The position numbers and the translations under genes are program-made. A stretch of DNA of 64,000 nt, taken from the NCBI GenBank assembly GCA_002005325.1, contig CP017315.1, forward strand, positions 930,001 to 994,000, in the 5' to 3' direction. Below the pieces are notes generated by a model. It was not told where the DNA came from. It did not search any database and saw nothing but the letters and a program-made list of their open reading frames with translations. Shown here one piece after another: positions 38,683 to 47,145 of this stretch. The stretch's first letter is position 1, and each line of letters opens with the position of its first letter. Source of the DNA: Candidatus Tokpelaia hoelldoblerii. Lineage in GTDB: Bacteria > Pseudomonadota > Alphaproteobacteria > Rhizobiales > Rhizobiaceae.

Positions 38683-39875
38683 CGATATTTCCTTATCCAG
38701 CCTAAGGTCAATTCGACAAATGCGTCCCAGGCCTTGCCGCTCAACCCGCCATTTTCAACCGCTTCCGCCGTTACCAGCGGCACTTCAACCACAACCGTCT
38801 CACCAGCGAAGAGAGTGAATGTGCCACCGTCCGCCCCTGCCGCAACCGGGGCATCAAGCGGCCCCTGATAACGAATCTTTCCTGTTAGTTGCGGCGGGTT
38901 GGCTTTTGGCAGCAGAACAGCAACAGGCTCCACTGTTTTCAGTGCAGCACTGCCCTTGGTGCCGCCGTAAACCGCTGCTTCGCCTATCAGGGCGCCGGCA
39001 TTATAGACAAGCTTGCGTTCAAAATTATCAAAACCCCATTTCAAAATACGCGCCGTTTCCGCTGTGCGCTGTTTGTCACTGCTGATGCCGGTCATGGCAA
39101 GAAACAAACGGCGGTTGTTCATCTGTGCGGTGGCAATGGCTGAATAGCCGTTTTTACCAGCACCGGCAGCGGCAAAGCCGTCAATGTTGATCCCCTGCCC
39201 CAGCAGCGGATTGCGATTACGCTGGAAAACCCTGCTCCACTCAAAAGAAGGCTGGGCATAAAGCGCAAAATATTCAGGATAGGTTCTATAGATATGACGC
39301 GCCAGAAAAATCATATCCTGCAGGCTTGTCTTCTGGCCTGCCGCCGGCGGCAGGCCGGTTGCATTGACAAAACGGCTGTGCGCCATGCCCAGAGCGGCAG
39401 CGCGCTCATTCATCCTTCTGGTAAAGGCTTCCTCGCTGCCGCCCAGGCCTTCCGCCAGAATGATGGCGCTGTCATTGCCGTTGACAACAATCAGCCCCTG
39501 CAGCAGATCCTTGACTGCGACAGTTGAGTTAATCCTGGCAAACATTGTGCTTGTGCCGGATGGCGCCCCGCCTTTCAGCCAGGCATGCCGGCTGACAGGA
39601 TATAGTGTTTCAGGCGTAACCTCCCTTCTTTTCAGGGCATCAAATATAACTTCCGCCGTCATCAGCTTGCTTAATGTTGCCGGGAAAAAGGCAGAATCCG
39701 CTTTTTGCGAAAAAAGAATTGTCCCCGTGGCGTCATCAACCAACAGCACGGAAGGCACAGAGGTGCGCAATATCTCAGCCTGTGCCGAGGGCAAAAACCA
39801 TGCAGGCGCAAAGAGCAATGCCAGATACAGAAGGGCTTGAAAATATCGCATTTGTAAGCTTTTCCTTATATGCAC
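38679..39875 (-). CDS. D-alanyl-D-alanine carboxypeptidase (DacF/PBP5) homologue with altered catalytic motifs
   Basis: By length (398 residues), signal peptide (cleavage near SAQAE, residue 34), fold blocks (VLLVDDATGTILFSQ, GGAPSGTSTMF, SRFVNATGLP, RNRNPLL) and position before tmk, this is the DacF-type D,D-carboxypeptidase of the order. The catalytic motifs are not those of the family: the SxxK serine is threonine (ATLSK, residues 66-70), SxN is NGN (132-134), and KTG after the DGF strand is AAA (235-237), with GAGKNGY where FTxESGY is expected. The C-terminal beta domain is intact. It is therefore probably unable to hydrolyse D-Ala-D-Ala, and may serve as a structural or binding pseudoenzyme. 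Confidence 0.85.
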   Translation of the reverse strand: MHIRKSLQMRYFQALLYLALLFAPAWFLPSAQAEILRTSVPSVLLVDDATGTILFSQKADSAFFPATLSKLMTAEVIFDALKRREVTPETLYPVSRHAWLKGGAPSGTSTMFARINSTVAVKDLLQGLIVVNGNDSAIILAEGLGGSEEAFTRRMNERAAALGMAHSRFVNATGLPPAAGQKTSLQDMIFLARHIYRTYPEYFALYAQPSFEWSRVFQRNRNPLLGQGINIDGFAAAGAGKNGYSAIATAQMNNRRLFLAMTGISSDKQRTAETARILKWGFDNFERKLVYNAGALIGEAAVYGGTKGSAALKTVEPVAVLLPKANPPQLTGKIRYQGPLDAPVAAGADGGTFTLFAGETVVVEVPLVTAEAVENGGLSGKAWDAFVELTLGWIRKYR

Positions 39876-39977
39876 TTTTCCGGCAGCAAAAAACTATTGC
39901 CCGGAATTTGTCTGGTCTATATCGCCTGCCCGTTTATCAAGGTCAACACCTGATCTGTTAATGTTATCCCTGTCTTC

Positions 39978-40709
39978 TTATCCGCCTCTGAGCGATAAAG
40001 CAGGCCGGCGCTTGTCACCAGGTCTGTTCTGTGGCAAAGACAATTGTTGTGAATAGGTATTTATGCCTGTGCTGTCTAAAGACAAACGTGTTTTATAAGC
40101 AGGCGGGCGCATATCTTTATCAACCGGCGCCGGGCCGATATATTCCACCCGCACATCTGCAAGGCCGCGTTTGGTAAAGCCGAGCAGCAAGGCTGCCCGT
40201 TGCGACAGGTCAATGATTCTGTCAGAGGAAAATGGCCCGCGATCATTGACACGCACCACCAGCGCCACACCGTTATGAAGGTTTGTAACACGCGCATAGC
40301 TGGGCAAAGGCATGGTTGTATGGGCGGCAGTTATGGCATTCAAATCAAATATTTCACCATTGGCGGTCTGTTTGCCGTGAAAACCCGCACCATACCATGA
40401 AGCCTTGCCGGTGCGGACATAATGAGGGTCACGCTCCGGGTAGTACCACACACCATTGACCTGATAAGGCTTGCCGACTTTTTCATGCGGTGCATCGCTC
40501 GGTTTAACAATACCGGCTACACGAACAAATGTTTCTTCCGGCTTTCTGTCATGGTCCGTCTCCCTGATACTGCCCGTTACAAATTGATCCCTGTTGTCCT
40601 TATGCAGAAGAGAAGAGCAGGCAGTCAAAGAAAAATATAACAAAAGCAAAGTCATTTTTTCAAGCGACTTCAAAGAATTATTCGTTCTGTTTCTGCTTGC
40701 AAAATTCAT
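39978..40709 (-). CDS. rlpA: RlpA-like septal-ring lytic transglycosylase lipoprotein
   Basis: RlpA cleaves denuded glycan strands at the division site. The 243-residue protein has a lipoprotein signal (SLTACSS, cysteine near residue 31) and the double-psi beta-barrel core: KASWYGAGFHGKQTANGEIF, TTMPLPSYARVTNL and VVRVNDRGPFSSDRIIDLSQ with the catalytic aspartate. No SPOR domain follows, which is common outside gammaproteobacteria. It stands 102 bases upstream of the DacF homologue. Confidence 0.92.
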   Translation of the reverse strand: MNFASRNRTNNSLKSLEKMTLLLLYFSLTACSSLLHKDNRDQFVTGSIRETDHDRKPEETFVRVAGIVKPSDAPHEKVGKPYQVNGVWYYPERDPHYVRTGKASWYGAGFHGKQTANGEIFDLNAITAAHTTMPLPSYARVTNLHNGVALVVRVNDRGPFSSDRIIDLSQRAALLLGFTKRGLADVRVEYIGPAPVDKDMRPPAYKTRLSLDSTGINTYSQQLSLPQNRPGDKRRPALSLRGG

Positions 40710-40960
40710 TGGAATTCCCTGAAATTAAAAGCATAAATTCATATTTATGCAATTTTCAAGAATAATATACATATAAAAATTATAAAAAAATTAAAATCCC
40801 TGTTTTATTAGAGCTCATTCTTATTATAAAAAATCTTTTTAAAATTTATCACCCATGGCTCTGTTACAGGCAGAAATTTTATGTAAAATCCCTGCCTGCA
40901 GCAGGGGAAGCGCGGACATCAAGGGTTATGATTAAAACCGGCCCTGATACGGAGAAAAAA

Positions 40961-41776
40961 ATGAAATCAACTCTTTTGAAAAGCATGACACTTATCCTTG
41001 TTTTCACTGTTATTCTTGTTGTCATCATACAGAAAACGGCACAGACAGGCGCCCCTGCTTTCAGTGCATTGGATATGGCTCAATATCCCAAAAAAGGAAC
41101 GCGGGAGGATTACCTGACACGCGACAATGCACCGGACAGCCTGGCCCTGCTGCCTGCCCCGCCTGAAGAGATATCGCCCACCTTCAAAGCTGACATTGTC
41201 GCTTTTCAGGAAGGATTAAAACTGCGCACGACTGCAAGGGGAGAACTGGCAACCCGCGATGCAAATCTGGCGCCGGAAGCACTCAGCGATATTTTTACAG
41301 AAGTGCTGGAGATAAAACTCAGCCCGCAGACAACCCCTGTTACGTATAACCTCATCTATCGCATGGGATGGGATCTGGGTGGCTATGCCGTTTATGATGC
41401 CAAGCACCATTATAATCGCGCCCGGCCATTCATGTACTATAATATAACCAGTTGCCAGCCTGATGATGAAGCAGGTTTACGCAAAGACGGCTCCTATCCC
41501 TCCGGGCATGCAGCCATGGGCTGGGGCTGGGCGCTGATTCTTGCCGAGATTGTGCCGGAGCGCAAAGAGAAAATTCTGCAGCGTGGCCTGGAATACGGGC
41601 AATCCCGCGTAATCTGCGGGGCACATTGGCAGAGCGATGTGGATGCCGGCCTGATTATCGGCGCGGCTACTGTTTCGCGTCTGCACAGTGAACCCAAATT
41701 TGCCAGCCAGCTTGAGGCGGCCAAACAGGAACTGGCCATTGCCCGGCAAAAAAGTGCTGCACAGCCGGCAAAATAA
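40961..41776 (+). CDS. Class A non-specific acid phosphatase (PhoN/PAP2)
   Basis: This 271-residue exported phosphatase has the full class A signature: KHHYNRARP, then GSYPSGHAAMGWGW, then SRVICGAHWQSDVDAG, which is KX6RP-X(n)-PSGH-X(n)-SRX5HX3D. A membrane or signal segment occupies about residues 6-26. Such enzymes release phosphate from many monoesters in the periplasm. The ATG at 40961 is six bases after GGAG; an ATG 11 codons earlier is not needed. It is convergent with the suf cluster and ends in a shared terminator. Confidence 0.92.
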   Translation: MKSTLLKSMTLILVFTVILVVIIQKTAQTGAPAFSALDMAQYPKKGTREDYLTRDNAPDSLALLPAPPEEISPTFKADIVAFQEGLKLRTTARGELATRDANLAPEALSDIFTEVLEIKLSPQTTPVTYNLIYRMGWDLGGYAVYDAKHHYNRARPFMYYNITSCQPDDEAGLRKDGSYPSGHAAMGWGWALILAEIVPERKEKILQRGLEYGQSRVICGAHWQSDVDAGLIIGAATVSRLHSEPKFASQLEAAKQELAIARQKSAAQPAK

Positions 41777-41791
41777 AAAATGAACAAGAGT

Positions 41792-41823
41792 AATCCCCGT
41801 TTTGATAACAACAAACGGGGATT
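41792..41823. terminator. Bidirectional terminator between phosphatase and sufT
   Basis: AATCCCCGTTT and AAACGGGGATT pair around a ten-base loop, 16 bases after the phosphatase stop and five bases from the sufT stop. The tails are only moderately T-rich on each strand. Confidence 0.7.
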
Positions 41824-41827
41824 GTCT

Positions 41828-42199
41828 TTAATACCAGCCAACAGCAACCTGTGCTTCTTCCGACATACGGTCCGGCGTCCATGGCGGATCAAAGGTCATG
41901 GTCACTTCAACATGCGCGACACCTTCAACCGTTCTGACGGCATTTTCAACCCAGCCGGGCATTTCCCCCGCCACCGGACAGCCCGGCGCAGTCAGAGTCA
42001 TTTCAATCTTCACCGTGCGGTCATCTTCAATATCAATGCGGTATATCAGACCAAGCTCGTAAATATCGGCAGGAATTTCCGGGTCATACACTGTTTTTAA
42101 AGCAGCAATAATATCATCCGTCATCCGGTCAAGTTCCGCAGGCGGGAGGCTGGACGTAACCGGCCTCGGGCTGGCGCCTTTTTCTTTCTCTTCAGTCAT
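41828..42199 (-). CDS. sufT: SUF-system Fe-S assembly protein SufT (DUF59/MIP18)
   Basis: SufT aids maturation of Fe-S proteins, and the family includes the eukaryotic MIP18. The 123-residue protein has the MIP18 core: LKTVYDPEIPADIYELGLIY with the DPE motif, and MTLTAPGCPVAGEMPGWVEN with its conserved cysteine. The start at 42199 overlaps the sufS stop by four bases. In other Rhizobiales sufA follows; here the next gene is the convergent phosphatase, so no sufA is seen. Confidence 0.93.
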   Translation of the reverse strand: MTEEKEKGASPRPVTSSLPPAELDRMTDDIIAALKTVYDPEIPADIYELGLIYRIDIEDDRTVKIEMTLTAPGCPVAGEMPGWVENAVRTVEGVAHVEVTMTFDPPWTPDRMSEEAQVAVGWY

Positions 42200-43437
42200 C
42201 CGAAAAAAGTCCTTGTCTTTTCCAGCGCTTGCGCAAGCTGGTCTATATCTTCCCGATTGCTGTATAACCCCAAAGAGGCGCGGCAGGCGGAAGTCATGCC
42301 GAAACGTTGCAACAGCGGTTGCGCGCAATGGGTGCCGGCGCGCAGCGCAACGCCCTGACGGTCAACAAACATTGAAACATCATGGGCATGGATACCATCA
42401 AGGGAAAAAGAAACAATCCCCCCTTTATCCGGCGCCTGCCCGATCATGCGCAATCCGGCAATCGCCCTTAGCCGCTCGTGCAGATAAACAGTCAGTTCCC
42501 GCTCATGCGCGGCAATAGCCGCCCTGCCCAGGCCTTCCATATAATCAAGCGCCGCACCAAGGCCGACAGCCTGCACAATCGGCGGTGTTCCGGCTTCAAA
42601 ACGATGCGGCGGATTGTTATAGGTCACGGTGTCAACTGTCACATCCTCAATCATCTCGCCGCCGCCCTGAAACGGGCGCATGGCTTCCAGCCGCTCCGGC
42701 TTGCCATAAAGCACACCGATTCCTGTCGGGCCATAAAGCTTGTGGCCGGTCATCACATACCAGTCACAATCAATATCCGTGACATCAACCGGCATATGCA
42801 CTGCCGCCTGTGAACCATCCACCAGCACGGGAATATTGCGTTCATGCGCCAGTGCCACCATTTGCCTGACCGGCGTAACAGTGCCAAGCACATTTGACAT
42901 ATGAGTTATGGCGACCATGCGCGTGCGCGGCGACAAGGCCCGCTCGAAATCCTCAATATGCAGAACACCGTCATCATCCACCGGCACGAAGACAAGCTTT
43001 GCTCCCTGCCGCTCGCGGATAAAATGCCACGGCACAATATTGGAATGATGTTCCATAATTGTTATGACAATCTCATCATCCTGCCTGATATTCGGCATTC
43101 CCCAGCCATAGGCAACGGTATTGATCGCCTCTGTGGCATTTTTGGTAAAAACAACCGTCTCCGCTGACGGCGCGTTCAGGAAATGCCGCACCGTCTCCCG
43201 CGATTTTTCATAAAGCTCGGTTGCTGTATTTGAAAGATAATGCAAGCCCCGATGCACATTGGCATAAGTTTCGCTATAAGCCTTCGTAACGGCATCAATC
43301 ACACATTGCGGTTTTTGTGCCGAAGCCCCGCTGTCCAGGTAGGCAAGGCGCTTGCCATGCACCAGCCTGGACAGGACAGGAAAATCCTTGCGGACAGCTT
43401 CCACATCAAAGCGTATTTTTGTTTTACCGCCTGCCAT
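42196..43437 (-). CDS. sufS: Cysteine desulfurase SufS
   Basis: SufS is the group II cysteine desulfurase that supplies sulfur to the SufBCD scaffold. The 413-residue protein carries the PLP lysine in YVMTGHKLYGPTGIGVLYG and the catalytic Cys loop in RAGTHCAQPLLQRFG. The ATG at 43437 begins MAGGKTKIRFDVEAVRKDFP, with GGAAG eight bases upstream. It lies between sufD and sufT; a separate group I-type desulfurase heads the cluster. Confidence 0.96.
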   Translation of the reverse strand: MAGGKTKIRFDVEAVRKDFPVLSRLVHGKRLAYLDSGASAQKPQCVIDAVTKAYSETYANVHRGLHYLSNTATELYEKSRETVRHFLNAPSAETVVFTKNATEAINTVAYGWGMPNIRQDDEIVITIMEHHSNIVPWHFIRERQGAKLVFVPVDDDGVLHIEDFERALSPRTRMVAITHMSNVLGTVTPVRQMVALAHERNIPVLVDGSQAAVHMPVDVTDIDCDWYVMTGHKLYGPTGIGVLYGKPERLEAMRPFQGGGEMIEDVTVDTVTYNNPPHRFEAGTPPIVQAVGLGAALDYMEGLGRAAIAAHERELTVYLHERLRAIAGLRMIGQAPDKGGIVSFSLDGIHAHDVSMFVDRQGVALRAGTHCAQPLLQRFGMTSACRASLGLYSNREDIDQLAQALEKTRTFFG

Positions 43438-43451
43438 AAAACATCTTCCCG

Positions 43452-44687
43452 TTATTCGTGTGTTTCCAGCCATTGGTCAATGACCTGTTTCAGCGCTGTT
43501 TCCAGCGTTTCATTTTCCAGCTCTTCAACCAGTTCATCAACAAAGGCCTTGATAAGCAATGCCCGCGCCTGTTTTTCAGGGATACCGCGCGCCATGAGAT
43601 AAAACAAATGGGTGCGGTCAATTTCTGTCACCGTAGCCCCGTGCCCGCAGGCAACATCATCAGCAAAGATTTCAAGCTCCGGCTTGGCGTCAAATTCCGC
43701 CTTGTCTGAAAGAATCAGGCTGTTGCAAGCCATACGTGCATCGGTTTTCTGCGCTATTTGCGCCACGCGAATCATACCCTGAAACACACCGCGCGCTTCA
43801 TCCATCACCACATTGCGGACAATCTCGGTTGACGTTGTGCCTTCGACCAGATGGCGCACTTCCATGCTTATATCCGTATGGGTCTTGCCCGCCAGAAGAT
43901 TAACGCCGCGCAATTGAAAATCGGCGCCGCTTCCCAGCAGGTCGACCTTTACTTCCTGCCGCAGCAAACGCACACCGGCATTGATGATATAAAGTGTGAA
44001 CCGGGAATTTTTGCCAAGCCGTGCCTGCAAGCGGTTAAGCTCAACACAATCATCGCCGCGCTGACGGACAATAACCCATGTAACCTGTGCATTATCACCC
44101 ACTTCAAGATCAGTGAGGGAAGAAACAAAGCTTGCCCCGCTATCGCTTCCTTGCCGTTCAATCACCGTGACATTTGCGCCTGCACCGATTGTAACCGGAA
44201 AACGCATATGCGCCTGCCCGCCATTGCGGATATTCTGCAATTCCAGCATAACGTCTTTGGCTTTGGCCGGAACAGTCATCTTCCAGCCATCTTTGGCAAA
44301 TGCAGTATTAATCTGGCCAATAGCATCATCCGCCGCAAATTCCTGCGGCAGAGTTTCCCCCTTGGCCAGAGCCTCGGCCAGCGGCATAATCCCCTTTGCG
44401 GTTTTTGTCGGCTCTGCAAGTGAAAGCACAAGACTTTCCGGCAGAAGCGGCGCTCTTGCCGCACCGGCTGTCCCGCCATCATAAGGCGCGGTATTTGCCA
44501 GCAGGGTTTTTAAATCCGTATAATGCCAGTTTTCCAGCCGCCGTGAAGGCAGGCCATTGATTTCAAAAGCCTTTATCGCCGCCTTGCGCGCGCTCTTGCC
44601 TTCCGGCAGCTTGCCCGCCACAGCAGCAAAAGTTTCAACGATCTGCTGTGCTGCATTGCCTGAAGCGCTGTGTTGTGATGTTGTCAT
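43452..44687 (-). CDS. sufD: Fe-S cluster assembly protein SufD
   Basis: SufD pairs with SufB in the SufBCD scaffold. The 411-residue protein has the beta-helix core with TDISMEVRHLVEGTTSTEIV and the end motif VACGHGATVTEIDRTHLFYL followed by RGIPEKQARALLIKAFVDEL. The ATG at 44687 (MTTSQHSASGNAAQQ) lies six bases after GAGGGGG, so I prefer it to the ATG five codons earlier. It is downstream of sufC. Confidence 0.95.
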   Translation of the reverse strand: MTTSQHSASGNAAQQIVETFAAVAGKLPEGKSARKAAIKAFEINGLPSRRLENWHYTDLKTLLANTAPYDGGTAGAARAPLLPESLVLSLAEPTKTAKGIMPLAEALAKGETLPQEFAADDAIGQINTAFAKDGWKMTVPAKAKDVMLELQNIRNGGQAHMRFPVTIGAGANVTVIERQGSDSGASFVSSLTDLEVGDNAQVTWVIVRQRGDDCVELNRLQARLGKNSRFTLYIINAGVRLLRQEVKVDLLGSGADFQLRGVNLLAGKTHTDISMEVRHLVEGTTSTEIVRNVVMDEARGVFQGMIRVAQIAQKTDARMACNSLILSDKAEFDAKPELEIFADDVACGHGATVTEIDRTHLFYLMARGIPEKQARALLIKAFVDELVEELENETLETALKQVIDQWLETHE

Positions 44688-44698
44688 CGCACGCCCCC

Positions 44699-45454
44699 TC
44701 AAGCAACTTCGCCGATAATGTCAGCATAACCGTTTTTCTCAAGATGCACTGCCAGCGACTTGTCACCGCTTTTAATGATTTTGCCTTTATAAAGCACATG
44801 CACCGTATCCGGCACAATGTAATCCAGCAAGCGCTGATAATGGGTGATAACCAGAAACGAACGCTCAGGAGAACGCAGGGCATTAACACCTTCAGCAACA
44901 ATCTTCAAAGCATCGATATCAAGGCCGGAATCCGTCTCATCCAAAACACACAGAGCAGGTTCAAGCAAAGCCATCTGCAAAATTTCAGCGCGTTTTTTCT
45001 CACCGCCTGAAAAACCGACATTCAGCGGGCGCTTGAGCATCGCCATATCCATTTCAAGACGGCCCGCCACTTCTTTCACCAGCTTCAGGAATTCCGGTAT
45101 TTTCAATTCCGGTTCGCCCCGCGCCTTGCGCTGCGCATTCAGCGCCACTTTCAGAAACTCCATCGTGGCGACGCCGGGTATTTCCATCGGATACTGAAAG
45201 GCCAGAAACACACCAAAAGCAGCGCGCTCTGCCGGATCCATTTCCAGAATGGATTGACCATTGTAAAGAATATCACCTTCCGTTACTTCATAATCATCGC
45301 GGCCGGCAAGGATATAGGAAAGGGTGGATTTGCCTGACCCGTTCGGTCCCATAATCGCCGCGACTTCACCATCCGCCACGCTCAGATCAAGACCACGGAT
45401 GATTTCTGTTCCGCTTTCCGCAATACGCGCATGAAGATTTTTAATTTCCAACAT
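44699..45454 (-). CDS. sufC: Fe-S cluster assembly ATPase SufC
   Basis: SufC is the ABC-type ATPase of the SufBCD complex. The 251-residue protein has Walker A (IMGPNGSGKSTLSYIL), the ABC signature NVGFSGGEKKRAEILQMALL and Walker B LCVLDETDSGLDIDAL. It sits between sufB and sufD, as in the canonical operon. Confidence 0.97.
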   Translation of the reverse strand: MLEIKNLHARIAESGTEIIRGLDLSVADGEVAAIMGPNGSGKSTLSYILAGRDDYEVTEGDILYNGQSILEMDPAERAAFGVFLAFQYPMEIPGVATMEFLKVALNAQRKARGEPELKIPEFLKLVKEVAGRLEMDMAMLKRPLNVGFSGGEKKRAEILQMALLEPALCVLDETDSGLDIDALKIVAEGVNALRSPERSFLVITHYQRLLDYIVPDTVHVLYKGKIIKSGDKSLAVHLEKNGYADIIGEVA

Positions 45455-45475
45455 TTTATTTTAATCCTGTCTTTC

Positions 45476-46987
45476 TCAACCAACGCTGCCTTCAAGGCTG
45501 ATACCGATAAGCTTTTGCGCTTCAACAGCAAATTCCATCGGCAATTCCTGTATAACTTCCTTGACAAAACCATTGACAATCAATGCAATCGCTTCTTCCT
45601 CGGGGATACCGCGCTGCATCACATAGAACAGCTGGTCTTCAGAAATTTTGGATGTCGTCGCCTCATGTTCAAACTGGGCGGAAGCATTCTTCGCCTCGAT
45701 ATAAGGCACCGTATGCGCTCCGCAATCATTGCCGATCAGCAGGCTGTCACACTGGGTAAAATTGCGTGCATTCGCCGCCTTGCGGTGCGCGCTCACCTGC
45801 CCGCGATAGGTGTTATTGGAAAATCCGGCAGAAATACCTTTCGAGATAATCCGGCTTGAAGTGTTCTTGCCCAGGTGAATCATCTTGGTGCCGGAATCAA
45901 TCTGCTGATGACCGTTGGAAACGGCAATGGAATAAAACTCCCCGCGCGAATTGTCACCCCGCAACAGGCAGGAAGGGTATTTCCATGTAATAGCCGAACC
46001 GGTTTCAACCTGTGTCCATGATATTTTGGAATTGTCACCGCGGCAATCGCCCCGCTTGGTGACAAAATTATAAATACCGCCCTTGCCTTCCTTGTCGCCC
46101 GGGTACCAGTTCTGCACGGTTGAATATTTGATCTCGGCGTCTTTCAGCGCAATCAGTTCAACCACAGCGGCATGAAGCTGGTTTTCATCGCGTTGCGGCG
46201 CGGTGCAGCCTTCAAGGTAAGAAACATAGGCACCCTCGTCAGCGATAATCAATGTCCGTTCAAACTGGCCGGTGTTGCGCTCATTAATACGGAAATAGGT
46301 TGAAAGCTCCATCGGGCAGCGCGTACCCTTGGGAACATAAACAAAAGAACCATCGGTAAATACCGCCGAATTAAGCGCGGCATAAAAATTGTCCCCCTGC
46401 GGCACAACCGAACCGAGATACTGTTTGACCAGATCCGGATATTCGCGTACGGCCTCGCTGATTGAACAGAAAATAACACCGGCACGCGCCAGTTCTTTCC
46501 TGAAGGTTGTCACCACCGAAACAGAATCAAACACCGCATCAACCGCTACCCGGCCGGAAGCATAAATATTGTCTTCAAGTTCAGAAGGCTCGCCCTGCCT
46601 GCGCACACCGGCAAGAATTTCCTGCTCTTTTAACGGGATGCCAAGTTTTTCATACGTCGCCAGCAGTTCAGGATCAACTTCATCAAGTGATTTCGGGCCG
46701 GTCTGATTTTTCGGCGCGGCGTAATAATAATAATCCTGAAAATTGATTTCCGGATATTCAAGGCGCGCCCATGCCGGTTCTTCCATCTTCAGCCAGCGGC
46801 GATAAGCCTGCAAGCGCCATTCCAGCATCCATTCCGGCTCCTGCTTGCGCTGCGAAATGAAGCGGATAATATCTTCATTCAGGCCTTTCGGTGCTTTTTC
46901 TGTCTCAATTTCGGTTTCAAAACCATATTTATACTGGTCAACATCAAGCTCACGAACCTGACGGATAGTTTCCTGCTCAGCAGGCAT
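45476..46987 (-). CDS. sufB: Fe-S cluster assembly protein SufB
   Basis: SufB is the core of the SufBCD scaffold on which clusters form. The 503-residue protein has FIVDPNxx-free alphaproteobacterial features: [77 protein letters not shown] and a C-terminal [18 protein letters not shown]. Its 158-base upstream gap from nifS holds RirA-like and Irr-like boxes, so iron control may begin here. Confidence 0.97.
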   Translation of the reverse strand: MPAEQETIRQVRELDVDQYKYGFETEIETEKAPKGLNEDIIRFISQRKQEPEWMLEWRLQAYRRWLKMEEPAWARLEYPEINFQDYYYYAAPKNQTGPKSLDEVDPELLATYEKLGIPLKEQEILAGVRRQGEPSELEDNIYASGRVAVDAVFDSVSVVTTFRKELARAGVIFCSISEAVREYPDLVKQYLGSVVPQGDNFYAALNSAVFTDGSFVYVPKGTRCPMELSTYFRINERNTGQFERTLIIADEGAYVSYLEGCTAPQRDENQLHAAVVELIALKDAEIKYSTVQNWYPGDKEGKGGIYNFVTKRGDCRGDNSKISWTQVETGSAITWKYPSCLLRGDNSRGEFYSIAVSNGHQQIDSGTKMIHLGKNTSSRIISKGISAGFSNNTYRGQVSAHRKAANARNFTQCDSLLIGNDCGAHTVPYIEAKNASAQFEHEATTSKISEDQLFYVMQRGIPEEEAIALIVNGFVKEVIQELPMEFAVEAQKLIGISLEGSVG

Positions 46988-47075
46988 AGGCGTTCTCCTG
47001 ACTTGCCGGAGTCAAAATCCGGTAGTGGTTAAATATAGAATTAGGCCTTATCAACCATTTTTGCAACCCAAAACT

Positions 47076-47090
47076 TGATAAGTTCAGTCA
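47076..47090. promoter_or_regulatory. RirA-type iron-responsive operator upstream of sufB
   Basis: TGATAAGTTCAGTCA fits the RirA box TGA-N9-TCA and lies about 90 bases upstream of the sufB start. The box overlaps a second inverted repeat, AACTTGATAAGTT at 47072-47084. Chance matches to this short pattern are common, so position is the main support. Confidence 0.4.
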
Positions 47091-47105
47091 AGGTTTATAA
47101 CACTG

Positions 47106-47122
47106 TTTAAAATGATTCTAAA
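47106..47122. promoter_or_regulatory. Irr-type iron control element (ICE) upstream of sufB
   Basis: TTTAAAATGATTCTAAA is a 17-bp inverted repeat with one mismatch in the arms, close to the Irr-box pattern TTTAGAAT-N-ATTCTAAA. It lies about 120 bases upstream of sufB and just beyond the nifS stop. In rhizobia, Irr and RirA jointly control suf genes, so the location is apt. Confidence 0.45.
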
Positions 47123-47145
47123 TAATTTTTAAAGCCCCTGACAGA

